From contig CALGMR010000012.1 of NCBI GenBank assembly GCA_937958815.1, positions 62,001 to 126,000 on the forward strand: a DNA stretch of 64,000 nt, read 5' to 3'. A program made the translations under genes and the position numbers. This stretch comes from an uncultured Rhizobiaceae group bacterium. Its GTDB lineage: Bacteria > Pseudomonadota > Alphaproteobacteria > Rhizobiales > Rhizobiaceae. The notes under the pieces were generated by a model. That model had not been told where the DNA came from, searched no databases, and saw only the letters and a list, made by a program, of their open reading frames with translations. Positions 17,836 through 26,111 of this stretch are shown here, in pieces. Position 1 is the first letter of the stretch, and each line of letters begins with the position of its first letter.

Positions 17836-18756
17836 ATGACCGACACTTCCAAAAAAGCCACAGCAAACGAAGAATCCGTATCTGGCGACGTGCAGGCACG
17901 ACTGCTTTCAGAAGCTTTGCCATATATGCAAACCTATGAAGGCAAAACGGTTGTCATCAAATATGGCGGTCATGCCATGGGCGATGCAGCGCTGGGCCAA
18001 GCATTTGCGCGTGATGTGGCTTTGTTGCGCCAGTCGGGTGTGGAGCCAATTGTGGTTCATGGCGGCGGCCCTCAAATTGGTGCAATGCTGGAACGCATGG
18101 GCATCAAAAGCGAATTCAAAGGTGGAATGCGCATCACCGACAAAGCCACGGTGGAGATCGTGGAAATGGTGCTGGCGGGTTCCATCAACAAAGGCATAGT
18201 CGCTGACTTCAACGCGCAAGGGGCGCGTGCCATTGGCTTGTGCGGAAAAGATGGCAACATGGTGCAGGCCGTTAAAATGCGTCGCCGCCATCGTGATCCT
18301 GACAGCAATATTGAGGAAATCATCGACCTTGGGTTTGTGGGAGAACCGGATGCTGTTGATGTTGAAGTTCTGCACATGGTGGCAGATTCCGGTCTTATCC
18401 CTGTGGTCGCTCCCGTGGCTTTTGGCAAAGATGGTGAAACCTACAACGTCAATGCCGATACGTTTGCTGGCGCAGTGGCTGGTGCCATTCACGCAGACAG
18501 ACTGTTGTTCTTGACCGATGTTCCAGGGGTGTTGAACAAGAACGGTGAGTTGATCAAAAAGCTCTCCCGCAAAGAGGCTACGGCGCTGATCAAGGATGGT
18601 ACAATTTCAGGTGGCATGATCCCGAAAGTCGAGACCTGTTTAGCGGCTCTCGACCAGGGTGTTGAAGCCGTTGTGATCGTGAATGGCAAAGTTCCCCATG
18701 CTGTTTTGCTGGAGCTCTTTACCGAGCATGGCGCTGGCACAATGATTGTAAATTGA
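17836..18756 (+). CDS. argB: Acetylglutamate kinase
   Basis: ArgB phosphorylates N-acetylglutamate, the second step of arginine synthesis. The 306-residue product has the amino-acid-kinase motifs VIKYGG (K42), HGGGPQIG near residue 75 and the C-terminal [10 protein letters not shown]. The N-terminal extension before residue 20 is typical of the arginine-regulated form. The ATG at 17836 is preferred; an in-frame GTG at 17782 falls inside the trxA terminator. The stop overlaps the next start (TGATG). argB followed by a HAD nucleotidase is a conserved rhizobial pair. Confidence 0.95.
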   Translation: MTDTSKKATANEESVSGDVQARLLSEALPYMQTYEGKTVVIKYGGHAMGDAALGQAFARDVALLRQSGVEPIVVHGGGPQIGAMLERMGIKSEFKGGMRITDKATVEIVEMVLAGSINKGIVADFNAQGARAIGLCGKDGNMVQAVKMRRRHRDPDSNIEEIIDLGFVGEPDAVDVEVLHMVADSGLIPVVAPVAFGKDGETYNVNADTFAGAVAGAIHADRLLFLTDVPGVLNKNGELIKKLSRKEATALIKDGTISGGMIPKVETCLAALDQGVEAVVIVNGKVPHAVLLELFTEHGAGTMIVN

Positions 18757-19469
18757 TGAAATTCACTCAACAACAACTCGCGGCGTCATTCAGTTCAGTA
18801 ACTGAATGGGTCTTCGATCTCGACAACACACTTTATCCACGCCACTGCGATTTGTTTGCTCAAATTGATTGGAAGATGACGGACTATGTGGCTGATTTGT
18901 TGGACATACCCAAAGAAGAAGCGCGCACACATCAAAAGCGCATGTACAAACAATATGGCACCACGTTGCGCGGCTTGATGGTTGAGCACGCAATCGACCC
19001 CGATGATTTCTTACACAAAGTGCACGACATTGATTATTCGCCCGTTGACCCAAACCCGAGACTGGGTGAGTTGATTGCCGCCCTGCCTGGTCGGAAGCAC
19101 ATTTTCACCAATGGTGATGTTCCACACGCAAAGCGCACAACTGACCGTTTGGGCATCACCGACCAGTTCGACAAAGTGTTCGATATTGTTGCATCAGATC
19201 TTGTTCCAAAGCCTGCTGAAGCGCCTTATCAAAAATTCTTGGCCGAGCATGGGGTTGATCCTAAATCTGCAGCAATGTTTGAAGACATGCCGCGCAATCT
19301 GGATGTGCCGTCTAAATTTGGTATGCGCACAGTGCTGATTGTCCCTGCACAAGGGTCTGAGCACAGTGCTGAAGATTGGGAACACGCGGTCACTGATGAT
19401 GCAGCTATTGAATTTGCAACAGATCACCTAGATGATTTTTTGGCAGATGTTTTGGACGCGCTTCAATAA
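18756..19469 (+). CDS. HAD-family pyrimidine 5'-nucleotidase
   Basis: This 237-residue protein matches the bacterial pyrimidine 5'-nucleotidase family, which dephosphorylates pyrimidine nucleotides. HAD motif I is VFDLDNTLYP (nucleophile D21, acid D23), motif II is FTNGD, and motifs III/IV are VPKPAEAPY and AMFEDMPRN. Its start overlaps the argB stop by one base. It ends in a 7-base overlap with the convergent deoC gene, so neither has room for a separate terminator. The family is sure; the natural substrate is inference. Confidence 0.85.
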   Translation: MKFTQQQLAASFSSVTEWVFDLDNTLYPRHCDLFAQIDWKMTDYVADLLDIPKEEARTHQKRMYKQYGTTLRGLMVEHAIDPDDFLHKVHDIDYSPVDPNPRLGELIAALPGRKHIFTNGDVPHAKRTTDRLGITDQFDKVFDIVASDLVPKPAEAPYQKFLAEHGVDPKSAAMFEDMPRNLDVPSKFGMRTVLIVPAQGSEHSAEDWEHAVTDDAAIEFATDHLDDFLADVLDALQ

Positions 19470-20230
19470 CCGTCACCTTTAACTGCGCTGCCACCGTGCA
19501 AAGCTGACAAAAGATCGTCCAAAACGCTCGACGCACCAAAACGAAACGTTTCGCTGTTGGCCCATTGTGAGCCCATAATTCGATCCGCAATAGCCAAATA
19601 TTCTGCAGTGTCTTCAGTTGATTTTATTCCACCGGCAGGTTTGAAACCCACATTTTTTCCGCTGTCGGCAATCGCTTGAATCATGATTTCTGCAAACGCG
19701 GGCGTCGCGTTGACAGGGACTTTGCCTGTCGACGTCTTGATGAAATCTGCGCCAGCCTCAATTGCCATATCACTGGCTTTGCGTATGATTTGAGGGTCGC
19801 TCAATTCACCTGCTTCGATAATCACTTTCAACAAAGCTTTTTGAGACGAGACTTTGCGCACTGCCTCGAGCATGTCATTGACATCATCGTGCTGCCCCGC
19901 CTTTAGAGCCTGATAAGGCATGACAAGATCAATCTCATCAGCGCCGTCCGCAATTGCTGTCGCGGTTTCAACCACGGTCATGTCGACGCTTTGGTTGCCA
20001 CCCGGAAAATTGACCACCGTGGCAATGGGAATGCCACTGCGCGCGAGAAGTTTATGCGCATAGGCAACAAAACGGGGCCAAATGCAGACAGCACCAACGG
20101 GCCCAAACTCAGTTTGAGCACGTGCGCATAGCGTCTCTATAGAGCCGTGATTGCAGTTTTCAGAGAGGTCCGTGAGATCGACCATGGGCAAGGCACGTTC
20201 TGCGGCCTGCTTGCGCGCTTCAGGAGACAT
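19463..20230 (-). CDS. deoC: Deoxyribose-phosphate aldolase
   Basis: DeoC splits 2-deoxyribose-5-phosphate into acetaldehyde and glyceraldehyde-3-phosphate, draining deoxynucleosides into glycolysis. The 255-residue product carries the catalytic set: D101, the Schiff-base K165 in DFIKTSTGK and K197 in VGFKPAGG. The ATG at 20230 is used; a TTG at 20233 is an alternative. The start lies inside the end of punA (11-base overlap), placing cdd-punA-deoC in one salvage operon. The 3' end overlaps the convergent nucleotidase gene. Confidence 0.95.
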   Translation of the reverse strand: MSPEARKQAAERALPMVDLTDLSENCNHGSIETLCARAQTEFGPVGAVCIWPRFVAYAHKLLARSGIPIATVVNFPGGNQSVDMTVVETATAIADGADEIDLVMPYQALKAGQHDDVNDMLEAVRKVSSQKALLKVIIEAGELSDPQIIRKASDMAIEAGADFIKTSTGKVPVNATPAFAEIMIQAIADSGKNVGFKPAGGIKSTEDTAEYLAIADRIMGSQWANSETFRFGASSVLDDLLSALHGGSAVKGDGY

Positions 20231-21014
20231 CAAAACCCTCTTTCATAGTAGATTCAATCAACTTGCCGAGCACTTCTCCACCTTTGGGAGCCATCTCTTT
20301 GGTTTCCGTATGAGACAGCTCGTCGCCCGTAATGCCAGCTCCAAAATTTGTAATCACGGAAAACGCAGCAACTTCTAGGTCAAGAAAGCGAGCAAGAATG
20401 ACTTCTGGCACGGTGGACATGCCAACCGCGTCAGCTCCCATACGTTTGGCCATTTTAATTTCGGCTGGCGTTTCAAATGATGGGCCGGAAAACCACATAT
20501 AAACGCCCCGATGAATTTCGATATTATTGTCTGCTGCAACCCGACGAAACACTTTGCGCATCGGTTTATCATAGGCTGTTGTCATACCAACGAAACGGTC
20601 GTCAGTCGGTTCACCGAAGAGAGGGTTTGTCCCTGAAAAGTTGATGTGATCTTTAATCTGCATCACGGAACCGGGCGCCAATTTCTTATTCACTGATCCG
20701 GCAGAATTGGTGAGAATAAGACGTTTGACGCCTGCAGCTTTGAGTGCTTCCAAAGGTGCACGCATGGCGGCTGCATCGCCGTGTTCATAATAGTGAGCAC
20801 GGCCTGACAAAACGATCACGTTGTGTCCAGAAATTCTTCCAGCGATCAATTCTCCCGCATGGCCAGAAACACCACTTGCGGGGAAACCATCAAGGTCTTC
20901 ATAAGAAAACCGTTGTGGTTTTTTGATGCGATCCACCAGAGACCCCAAACCAGAGCCAAGCACGAGTGCAGTTTCGGCGACAAACCCATCAAGAGCTTTT
21001 GTCAATACGGTCAT
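20220..21014 (-). CDS. punA: Purine-nucleoside phosphorylase
   Basis: This 264-residue enzyme phosphorolyses purine (deoxy)nucleosides to base and (deoxy)ribose-1-phosphate. It belongs to the trimeric PNP family: the phosphate loop LGSGLGSL near residue 19, GRAHYYE near residue 70, LTNSAGSVN near residue 100 and VGMSTVPEV near residue 195. It starts in a 4-base overlap with the cdd stop and its end overlaps deoC, so the three nucleoside-salvage genes form one operon. Confidence 0.94.
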   Translation of the reverse strand: MTVLTKALDGFVAETALVLGSGLGSLVDRIKKPQRFSYEDLDGFPASGVSGHAGELIAGRISGHNVIVLSGRAHYYEHGDAAAMRAPLEALKAAGVKRLILTNSAGSVNKKLAPGSVMQIKDHINFSGTNPLFGEPTDDRFVGMTTAYDKPMRKVFRRVAADNNIEIHRGVYMWFSGPSFETPAEIKMAKRMGADAVGMSTVPEVILARFLDLEVAAFSVITNFGAGITGDELSHTETKEMAPKGGEVLGKLIESTMKEGFDVS

Positions 21015-21412
21015 GTGTGATCATCCAAATCAAAACTTTTCGGCAGCAAATCTTCGATTGCAACAGTTTCCACAACACCATTTGCATCGCACAGATGAAC
21101 AGGAGTGGAGGCGCTTGCAAATTCTGAAATGCGCTGACGACATCCACCGCAAGGCGTAATTTTGTCCATCTTCTCGGCCAAAACGAGGATTTCAGAAATT
21201 TCAGTGTCTCCGGCAACAACCATTTGGCTGATTGCAGACGTCTCGGCACACCACCCTTCGGGGTACGAAGCGTTTTCAATATTGCAACCAGCATAAATGG
21301 CACCAGATTTCGCGCGGATTGCTGCACCAACAGGAAATTTGGAATATGGCGAATGGCTGTGAGCCATAGCCGCTTTTGCACTTTCAAAGAGGTCTTGCTG
21401 GGTCATATTCAT
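21011..21412 (-). CDS. cdd: Cytidine deaminase
   Basis: Cdd deaminates cytidine and deoxycytidine to the uridine forms. The 133-residue length indicates the small tetrameric type. Zinc ligands are C55 (in CAE, with catalytic E57), C88 and C91 (PCGGCRQ). It is the first gene of the cdd-punA-deoC operon; the isochorismatase-like gene upstream ends 29 bases before its start and may share the transcript. Confidence 0.95.
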   Translation of the reverse strand: MNMTQQDLFESAKAAMAHSHSPYSKFPVGAAIRAKSGAIYAGCNIENASYPEGWCAETSAISQMVVAGDTEISEILVLAEKMDKITPCGGCRQRISEFASASTPVHLCDANGVVETVAIEDLLPKSFDLDDHT

Positions 21413-21441
21413 TCTTTCGTGAAAACACGAGGGAGAGCAAA

Positions 21442-22005
21442 CTACTGCAAAGTGCCAGAGGCGGGCTCTGCCATCAAAGCATCGCTGCTCACAACTTTTG
21501 CATATTCTCCATCAAGGATCGCCAAGGTCAATGCATGAACGTCATCGGGCGACCATTTCTTTCCCTTGGCATCAATTCGTTCAACACTGGCTGTGCAATC
21601 AGATGCGAGATAAACCATGAAGCCCAAATTTCCAGCCATGCGTACGGTGGACTCCACCGAGTTTTCCAACAGAACACCACAGACAACCAGATCGGATGTT
21701 TGATATTCCTCAAGCACTTGCATTAGATCTGTGCCGATGAATGCGTTGTTGGTGCGTTTTTCCACCACAGGTTCATGCTCCAATGGCGCTACGATTGATT
21801 TGAATTCATTGCCCGGCTGTTCTGGTGCATAGGGAGAATTTGGATCCATGCTGTCATGGCGAATGTGGACGATTGGATTGCCGAGTTCACGCCAGTGAGA
21901 CAGTAATTTTGCACAATTTGCTTCCACGTCTGGTTGGCCGCGCGTGCCCCAAACAGGGTCGTCAATTGCGTTTTGAATGTCGATAAGGACAAGTATGGCA
22001 CTCAT
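21442..22005 (-). CDS. Isochorismatase-fold protein with Cys-to-Ser active site
   Basis: This 187-residue protein has the isochorismatase-like hydrolase fold: LVLIDIQN with D9 at the start, EKRTNNAF with K83, and a GVLLENSVEST segment. In cysteine hydrolases of this family the last segment holds the nucleophilic Cys; here that position is Ser (S116, codon TCG). D9 and K83 of the catalytic triad remain. Either a serine acts or the protein has lost the usual amidase activity. The VOC gene upstream overlaps its ATG by 4 bases, so the two are co-translated. The substrate is unknown. Confidence 0.8.
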   Translation of the reverse strand: MSAILVLIDIQNAIDDPVWGTRGQPDVEANCAKLLSHWRELGNPIVHIRHDSMDPNSPYAPEQPGNEFKSIVAPLEHEPVVEKRTNNAFIGTDLMQVLEEYQTSDLVVCGVLLENSVESTVRMAGNLGFMVYLASDCTASVERIDAKGKKWSPDDVHALTLAILDGEYAKVVSSDALMAEPASGTLQ

Positions 22006-22445
22006 GTTTTTTCTTCCAATTTCAGTTGTCCAGAGTCGGCATCACCTGTGAAAAACGGGTTATACGCAATTTCCCAATAGTGACCGTCAAGATCGGCAAA
22101 ATATCCTGAATATCCACCCCAGAAAACCTTTTTGGGTTCTTTGGTGGATGTTGCGTCGCATTTAATTGCATGGGCAAAAAAGCGATCGACGTCTTCTTCA
22201 CTGGGGAGATTGAGAGCGAGCGAAGACCCGCGAAATCCTGAGGGGGAATCTTCCACCCCAATATCTTCTGCAAGGGCTGCCCGACCATATAAACCCAACA
22301 CAATGCTGTGCCCCTGAAAAAAGGTGACGCTCTCCTGGCTTGCAGATGTGTTGGCCCACCCCAGATTCTTATAAAATTCTGTGGAGGCTGCCAGGTCGTT
22401 CACGCCCAATGTAACGATTGAAATATTCGCAACAGGTAGAGACAT
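22002..22445 (-). CDS. VOC (glyoxalase/bleomycin-resistance fold) protein
   Basis: This 147-residue protein has the paired beta-alpha-beta-beta-beta motifs of the vicinal oxygen chelate family, with FADLDGHYWEIAYNP giving the C-terminal metal-ligand glutamate. The usual first His ligand near the N-terminus is not seen (IVTLGVNDL), so the metal site looks incomplete and glyoxalase I activity is doubtful. Its TGA overlaps the isochorismatase-like gene by 4 bases. The function is unknown. Confidence 0.75.
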   Translation of the reverse strand: MSLPVANISIVTLGVNDLAASTEFYKNLGWANTSASQESVTFFQGHSIVLGLYGRAALAEDIGVEDSPSGFRGSSLALNLPSEEDVDRFFAHAIKCDATSTKEPKKVFWGGYSGYFADLDGHYWEIAYNPFFTGDADSGQLKLEEKT

Positions 22446-22502
22446 AATTTTATTCCAATCGCGTGAGAGTAATTTGTATGAAGATGAATCTTGAACGCGC
22501 GG

Positions 22503-23408
22503 CTAGGAACGCCAATTGTCTTCTTCCCACATGCGTGTCAGTGCAGCACGATAATCTGGCCATTGATAGTCCAGACCCAACTCTGACTTTGATTTTGCAT
22601 TGGAAACACGTTTGTTCTCACCATAAAAACTGCGAGCCATAGGGGAGAGATCTGCCGTCTCAAAATCGATTTCTGGGGGCGGGGTTTTTCCCATCAACTC
22701 ATGGGTAAACTTCACCACCTCTTGCGGCGGCGCTGGTTCGTTGTCCGTGATGTTATATGCACCTGACACTTTGCGCGTCGCTGCCAAGTTCAGTGCTGTT
22801 GCAATGTCGCCCACATGAATACGGTTGAACACTTGGTTTTTCTTGACCAGACGTCTGGCTTTCCCTTTCTCGGCAGTCAGCAATGCGTTTCTGCCTGGCC
22901 CATATATTCCAGACAGACGAAAGACACCGACGGGAAGTTTTTGTGCTTCACCAATCGACAGCCATTCAGCCTCAGCACGCACTCTTTGTCGTGAGCGTTC
23001 TGAAGCAGGTGCAACGGAAGTGCTTTCATCAATCCAAGCGCCGTCATGATTTCCGTAGACGCCCACAGTGGAAAGATACCCAACCCATTGTAATTTTGGT
23101 GCCAGCGTTTTTAGGTCTTGATCTTGGAAACTGCGCAAAACGGGGTCAACAATTTCATCAGGTTGGTCAGTATTTTCCTGACGTGCGGGAGCTATGGAAA
23201 TGATAAGATGCGTCGTATCAACCAACGCATTGCGAACATCTTCATTCAAATTTGTGCCGTCAAATGCAACTGGTGTGATACCCAAATGTTGCAGAGAGGA
23301 AAACTTATCCTCTGATCGAGTTGTGCCCCAAACGTCATGTCCGCTTTCGATGAGATTGCGCCCAATTTCTTTTCCAGAAAACCCAGCTCCAAATATGCCC
23401 ACTTTCAT
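22503..23408 (-). CDS. NAD(P)-binding epimerase/SDR family protein, YeeZ-like
   Basis: This 301-residue protein is an extended short-chain dehydrogenase-like protein. The Rossmann motif is GIFGAGFSGKEIG at the N-terminus. The middle has YLSTVGVYG (the Tyr matches the catalytic Y of YxxxK, but the Lys is not conserved) and LSGIYGPGRNAL. It resembles E. coli YeeZ, whose function is unknown. The ATG at 23408 overlaps the queG stop; a TTG three bases earlier is an alternative. The queG-SDR pairing recurs in rhizobia. Confidence 0.75.
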   Translation of the reverse strand: MKVGIFGAGFSGKEIGRNLIESGHDVWGTTRSEDKFSSLQHLGITPVAFDGTNLNEDVRNALVDTTHLIISIAPARQENTDQPDEIVDPVLRSFQDQDLKTLAPKLQWVGYLSTVGVYGNHDGAWIDESTSVAPASERSRQRVRAEAEWLSIGEAQKLPVGVFRLSGIYGPGRNALLTAEKGKARRLVKKNQVFNRIHVGDIATALNLAATRKVSGAYNITDNEPAPPQEVVKFTHELMGKTPPPEIDFETADLSPMARSFYGENKRVSNAKSKSELGLDYQWPDYRAALTRMWEEDNWRS

Positions 23409-24469
23409 CAAGTTTGCCCTTTCAATTCAATCAATGCCCAACGGGCAGCTTCCGCGACAACTTCATCTTTTTCTTGTGCCAAGTCTTCTACGATAGGAAC
23501 CAATTTACTTTGATTGGAATTGCCTGAGGCGATGAGACAATTTCGGATGAAACGGTTGCGGCCGATGCGTTTTACGGGGGAGCCAGAAAAGCGATTTCGA
23601 AATGCAGTGTCATCCAGTTGCAGGAAGTCGATCAATTGATTGGAAGCTTTCACCTTCGGTGTTGCGAGTTTTGCCTCTTGAGTTGTTTTAGCAAATTTGT
23701 TCCACGGACAAATTGCCAGACAATCATCGCAGCCATATATGCGGTTGCCCATGGGCTTGCGAAACTCATGATCAATCGGTCCCGCATGTTCGATTGTGAG
23801 GTAGGATATGCATCGACGCGCGTCCAATTTATAAGGCGCGGGAAAAGCACCGGTGGGACAAATATCAAGACAGTTTGAGCAGGATCCGCAGTGATCGGAC
23901 TCCGCTCTGTCGGGTTCAATCTTCAACGTGGTGAAGATAGAGCCGAGAAAGAGCCAAGACCCAAAGTCCTGGGATACAAGATTTGTGTGTTTGCCCTGCC
24001 AACCCAAGCCAGCCTGTTGCGACAAAGGTTTTTCCATCACTGGTGCGGTATCTACGAACACTTTCAATTCTGCAGAAGCCCCCAGTTCCTTTGCCAGTGA
24101 AATCAACTTGGACGAGAGGGTTTTGAGTTTTCCTTTGATCAGATCGTGATAATCACGATGCCGCGCGTAAACAGAAATAGCCCCCTCATTGCGCTTTTCA
24201 AGTTGCGGCAGAGGATTTGTTTCGGGTCCATAATTCATCGCGAGCGTAATGACTGAGCGAACATCGGGCCACAGGATTTTGGGATCACTGCGGCGCGCCT
24301 CGGTTTCTGCCAACCAGGCCATACTTCCATGATATTTGTTGTCGAGAAATTCGCGCAGTTGTTTTGGAGCGTTGGGAATGGAGTCAGGGTGGGTGAAGCC
24401 CACGCTGTCAAAGCCGAGCTCAGCAGCTTCTTGGCGAACAAAGGCTTTGATTTTAGCGCTGCTGCTCAA
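23408..24469 (-). CDS. queG: Epoxyqueuosine reductase
   Basis: QueG reduces epoxyqueuosine to queuosine in the wobble base of tRNAs with GUN anticodons, using cobalamin and two [4Fe-4S] clusters. The 353-residue protein has both ferredoxin-like cysteine sets, CGSCSNCLDICPTGA and CDDCLAICPWNKF, and a short HEAT-like C-terminus (EVVAEAARWALIEL). The start is TTG in a TTGA overlap with the gst stop, and no other start codon fits better. The queG-SDR and gst-queG overlaps suggest one operon. Confidence 0.93.
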   Translation of the reverse strand: MSSSAKIKAFVRQEAAELGFDSVGFTHPDSIPNAPKQLREFLDNKYHGSMAWLAETEARRSDPKILWPDVRSVITLAMNYGPETNPLPQLEKRNEGAISVYARHRDYHDLIKGKLKTLSSKLISLAKELGASAELKVFVDTAPVMEKPLSQQAGLGWQGKHTNLVSQDFGSWLFLGSIFTTLKIEPDRAESDHCGSCSNCLDICPTGAFPAPYKLDARRCISYLTIEHAGPIDHEFRKPMGNRIYGCDDCLAICPWNKFAKTTQEAKLATPKVKASNQLIDFLQLDDTAFRNRFSGSPVKRIGRNRFIRNCLIASGNSNQSKLVPIVEDLAQEKDEVVAEAARWALIELKGQT

Positions 24470-25155
24470 AAGTCCAGATCGACATAGTGCGAAACAGGCG
24501 GCATGCCACGCAGGCGGTCAGCCAACAAAGGACGGAAAGCAGGGCGCGATTTCATGCGCGCATACCAGTCCTTCAAATCAGCGTCTTCTGACCAGTCAAT
24601 TTCGCCAAGGTAATCAAGAAGCGAAAGTGATGAGGCAACAGCCAGGTCAGCATTCGTCATGCGGTCGCCTGCCATCCAGTCGCGGGTTTGCGCCAGCCAG
24701 CCGAAATATTTCAAATGATATTTGATGTTCGTGCGTGCAGCACGCAGCGCCTGACTGTCCGGTGCACCACCGCCAGCGGAAGACGGCATTTGTCGTTTGG
24801 TCACCCGTTCATGGACGATGTAACGAACGACTTCGTTTTCGAACTTCATCAAAGCCCAATCAACCAAGCGGCGCATCTCAGCGCGTCCCAATGGGTCTTC
24901 AGGGTAAACACGTTTATCGCGTTTCAGCACGCCACGGGTTTCGTCCAGATATTCACAAATCGTGTGAGCGCCAACAACAACATTTCCACTGTCGACCAAA
25001 ACTGGAAGCGTTCCTGCTGGGTTCATTTGCAAAAACTCTTCCCGACGCTCCCAAGTTTGCTCCTCCTGAAATGTCACGTCGGTCTCATATTCGGTTAAAA
25101 GCAACCGAACAGTGCGCGAGCCAGCAGACATTGTGTTGTGAAACAGCGTGATCAT
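24466..25155 (-). CDS. Glutathione S-transferase family protein
   Basis: This 229-residue protein has an N-terminal thioredoxin-like domain (residues 1-78, with MNPAGTLPVLVD giving the cis-proline and QTICEYLDE-like AHTICEYLDE binding the glutathione glutamyl group) and an all-helical C-terminal domain with a membrane-free NADLAVASSLSLLDYL segment. It probably conjugates or reduces electrophiles with glutathione, which gshB in this window helps make. The substrate is unknown. It heads the gst-queG-SDR series and is divergent from uppP. Confidence 0.88.
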   Translation of the reverse strand: MITLFHNTMSAGSRTVRLLLTEYETDVTFQEEQTWERREEFLQMNPAGTLPVLVDSGNVVVGAHTICEYLDETRGVLKRDKRVYPEDPLGRAEMRRLVDWALMKFENEVVRYIVHERVTKRQMPSSAGGGAPDSQALRAARTNIKYHLKYFGWLAQTRDWMAGDRMTNADLAVASSLSLLDYLGEIDWSEDADLKDWYARMKSRPAFRPLLADRLRGMPPVSHYVDLDF

Positions 25156-25195
25156 GAGCAGTTTAAAGTCCTGTTAAACGCGATAGTGCATATGT

Positions 25196-25223
25196 TTGAA
25201 CATGCTGCAATCACTTCTATAGG
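25196..25223 (+). promoter_or_regulatory. Candidate uppP promoter
   Basis: TTGAAC (25196-25201) and TATAGG (25218-25223) are separated by 16 bases in the 119-base divergent gap between gst and uppP. Transcription would start about 45 bases before the uppP ATG. Confidence 0.45.
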
Positions 25224-25274
25224 TTGCCAAGGAAATTGCGGCAAGTGAACCGAAGAATTGATTGAGAGAAGTTT

Positions 25275-26099
25275 ATGAGCATTGAGCAAATTCTAGTGCT
25301 TGCCATTGTACAAGGTTTAACAGAGTTCTTGCCTGTTTCGTCTTCTGGCCATTTGATTCTGATTCCTGCTTTCACAGGATGGCAAGACCAAGGCATTGTG
25401 ACCGATGTCATGGTTCATGTGGGTTCGCTCTTTGCGGTCATCGTCTATTTTTGGCGGGATGTTTTGAGCATTCTCGGGGGGTGCAAAGATGTGGCGCAGG
25501 GCAAGATCACCCAACGCTCACGTTTGGCCACCTATATTGCGTTTGCAACAGTTCCCGCTTTGGCATTTGGCGCATTGCTTAAATTCAGCGGTGCTTCAGA
25601 CATGATTCGCGGCGTGGAAGTTGTGGCTTATGGCGCAATTTTCTTCGGTATCATTATGTATGTGGCAGATCGATACGGCCCTCGCGTGAAGAAGATGGAA
25701 GACATCACATTCATGCCAGCCATGATGATTGGCTTGGCACAGGCAGTCGCTCTTATTCCAGGAACCAGCCGTTCTGGCATCACCATGACTGCTGCCCGCT
25801 TTATGGGATTCGAACGTGGCGAAGCTGCGCGGTTCTCTTTTCTGCTTGGCATCCCAGCAATTTCAGCAGCGGGTTTGTTCACGGCGCTGGAAGCTTTTCA
25901 AGAAGGCGGCGGCGTTCCCGCAGATGCGCTTTGGGCAGCTTTCTTCACTTTCTTTGCAGCACTTGCAGCGATTGCTTTGTTGATGGCGATTGTCAAGCGC
26001 ACATCGTTTTTGGTCTTCGTGATCTACCGCATCGGGCTCGGTATGTTGTTGCTTGCAATGATCTATGATTGGTTCCCTGGCGTTCTGCCAAGCGTTTAA
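25275..26099 (+). CDS. uppP: Undecaprenyl-diphosphatase
   Basis: UppP (BacA) removes a phosphate from undecaprenyl pyrophosphate at the inner membrane, recycling the lipid carrier for peptidoglycan and other surface polymers; overproduction gives bacitracin tolerance. The 274-residue polytopic protein has both signatures: QGLTEFLPVSSSGHL (residues 14-28) and PGTSRSGITMTAARF near residue 163. A GAGAGAAG purine patch precedes the ATG. It is a single-gene unit divergent from gst and convergent with the hydantoinase-like gene, 12 bases away. Confidence 0.95.
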   Translation: MSIEQILVLAIVQGLTEFLPVSSSGHLILIPAFTGWQDQGIVTDVMVHVGSLFAVIVYFWRDVLSILGGCKDVAQGKITQRSRLATYIAFATVPALAFGALLKFSGASDMIRGVEVVAYGAIFFGIIMYVADRYGPRVKKMEDITFMPAMMIGLAQAVALIPGTSRSGITMTAARFMGFERGEAARFSFLLGIPAISAAGLFTALEAFQEGGGVPADALWAAFFTFFAALAAIALLMAIVKRTSFLVFVIYRIGLGMLLLAMIYDWFPGVLPSV

Positions 26100-26111
26100 A
26101 CATATCCATCT

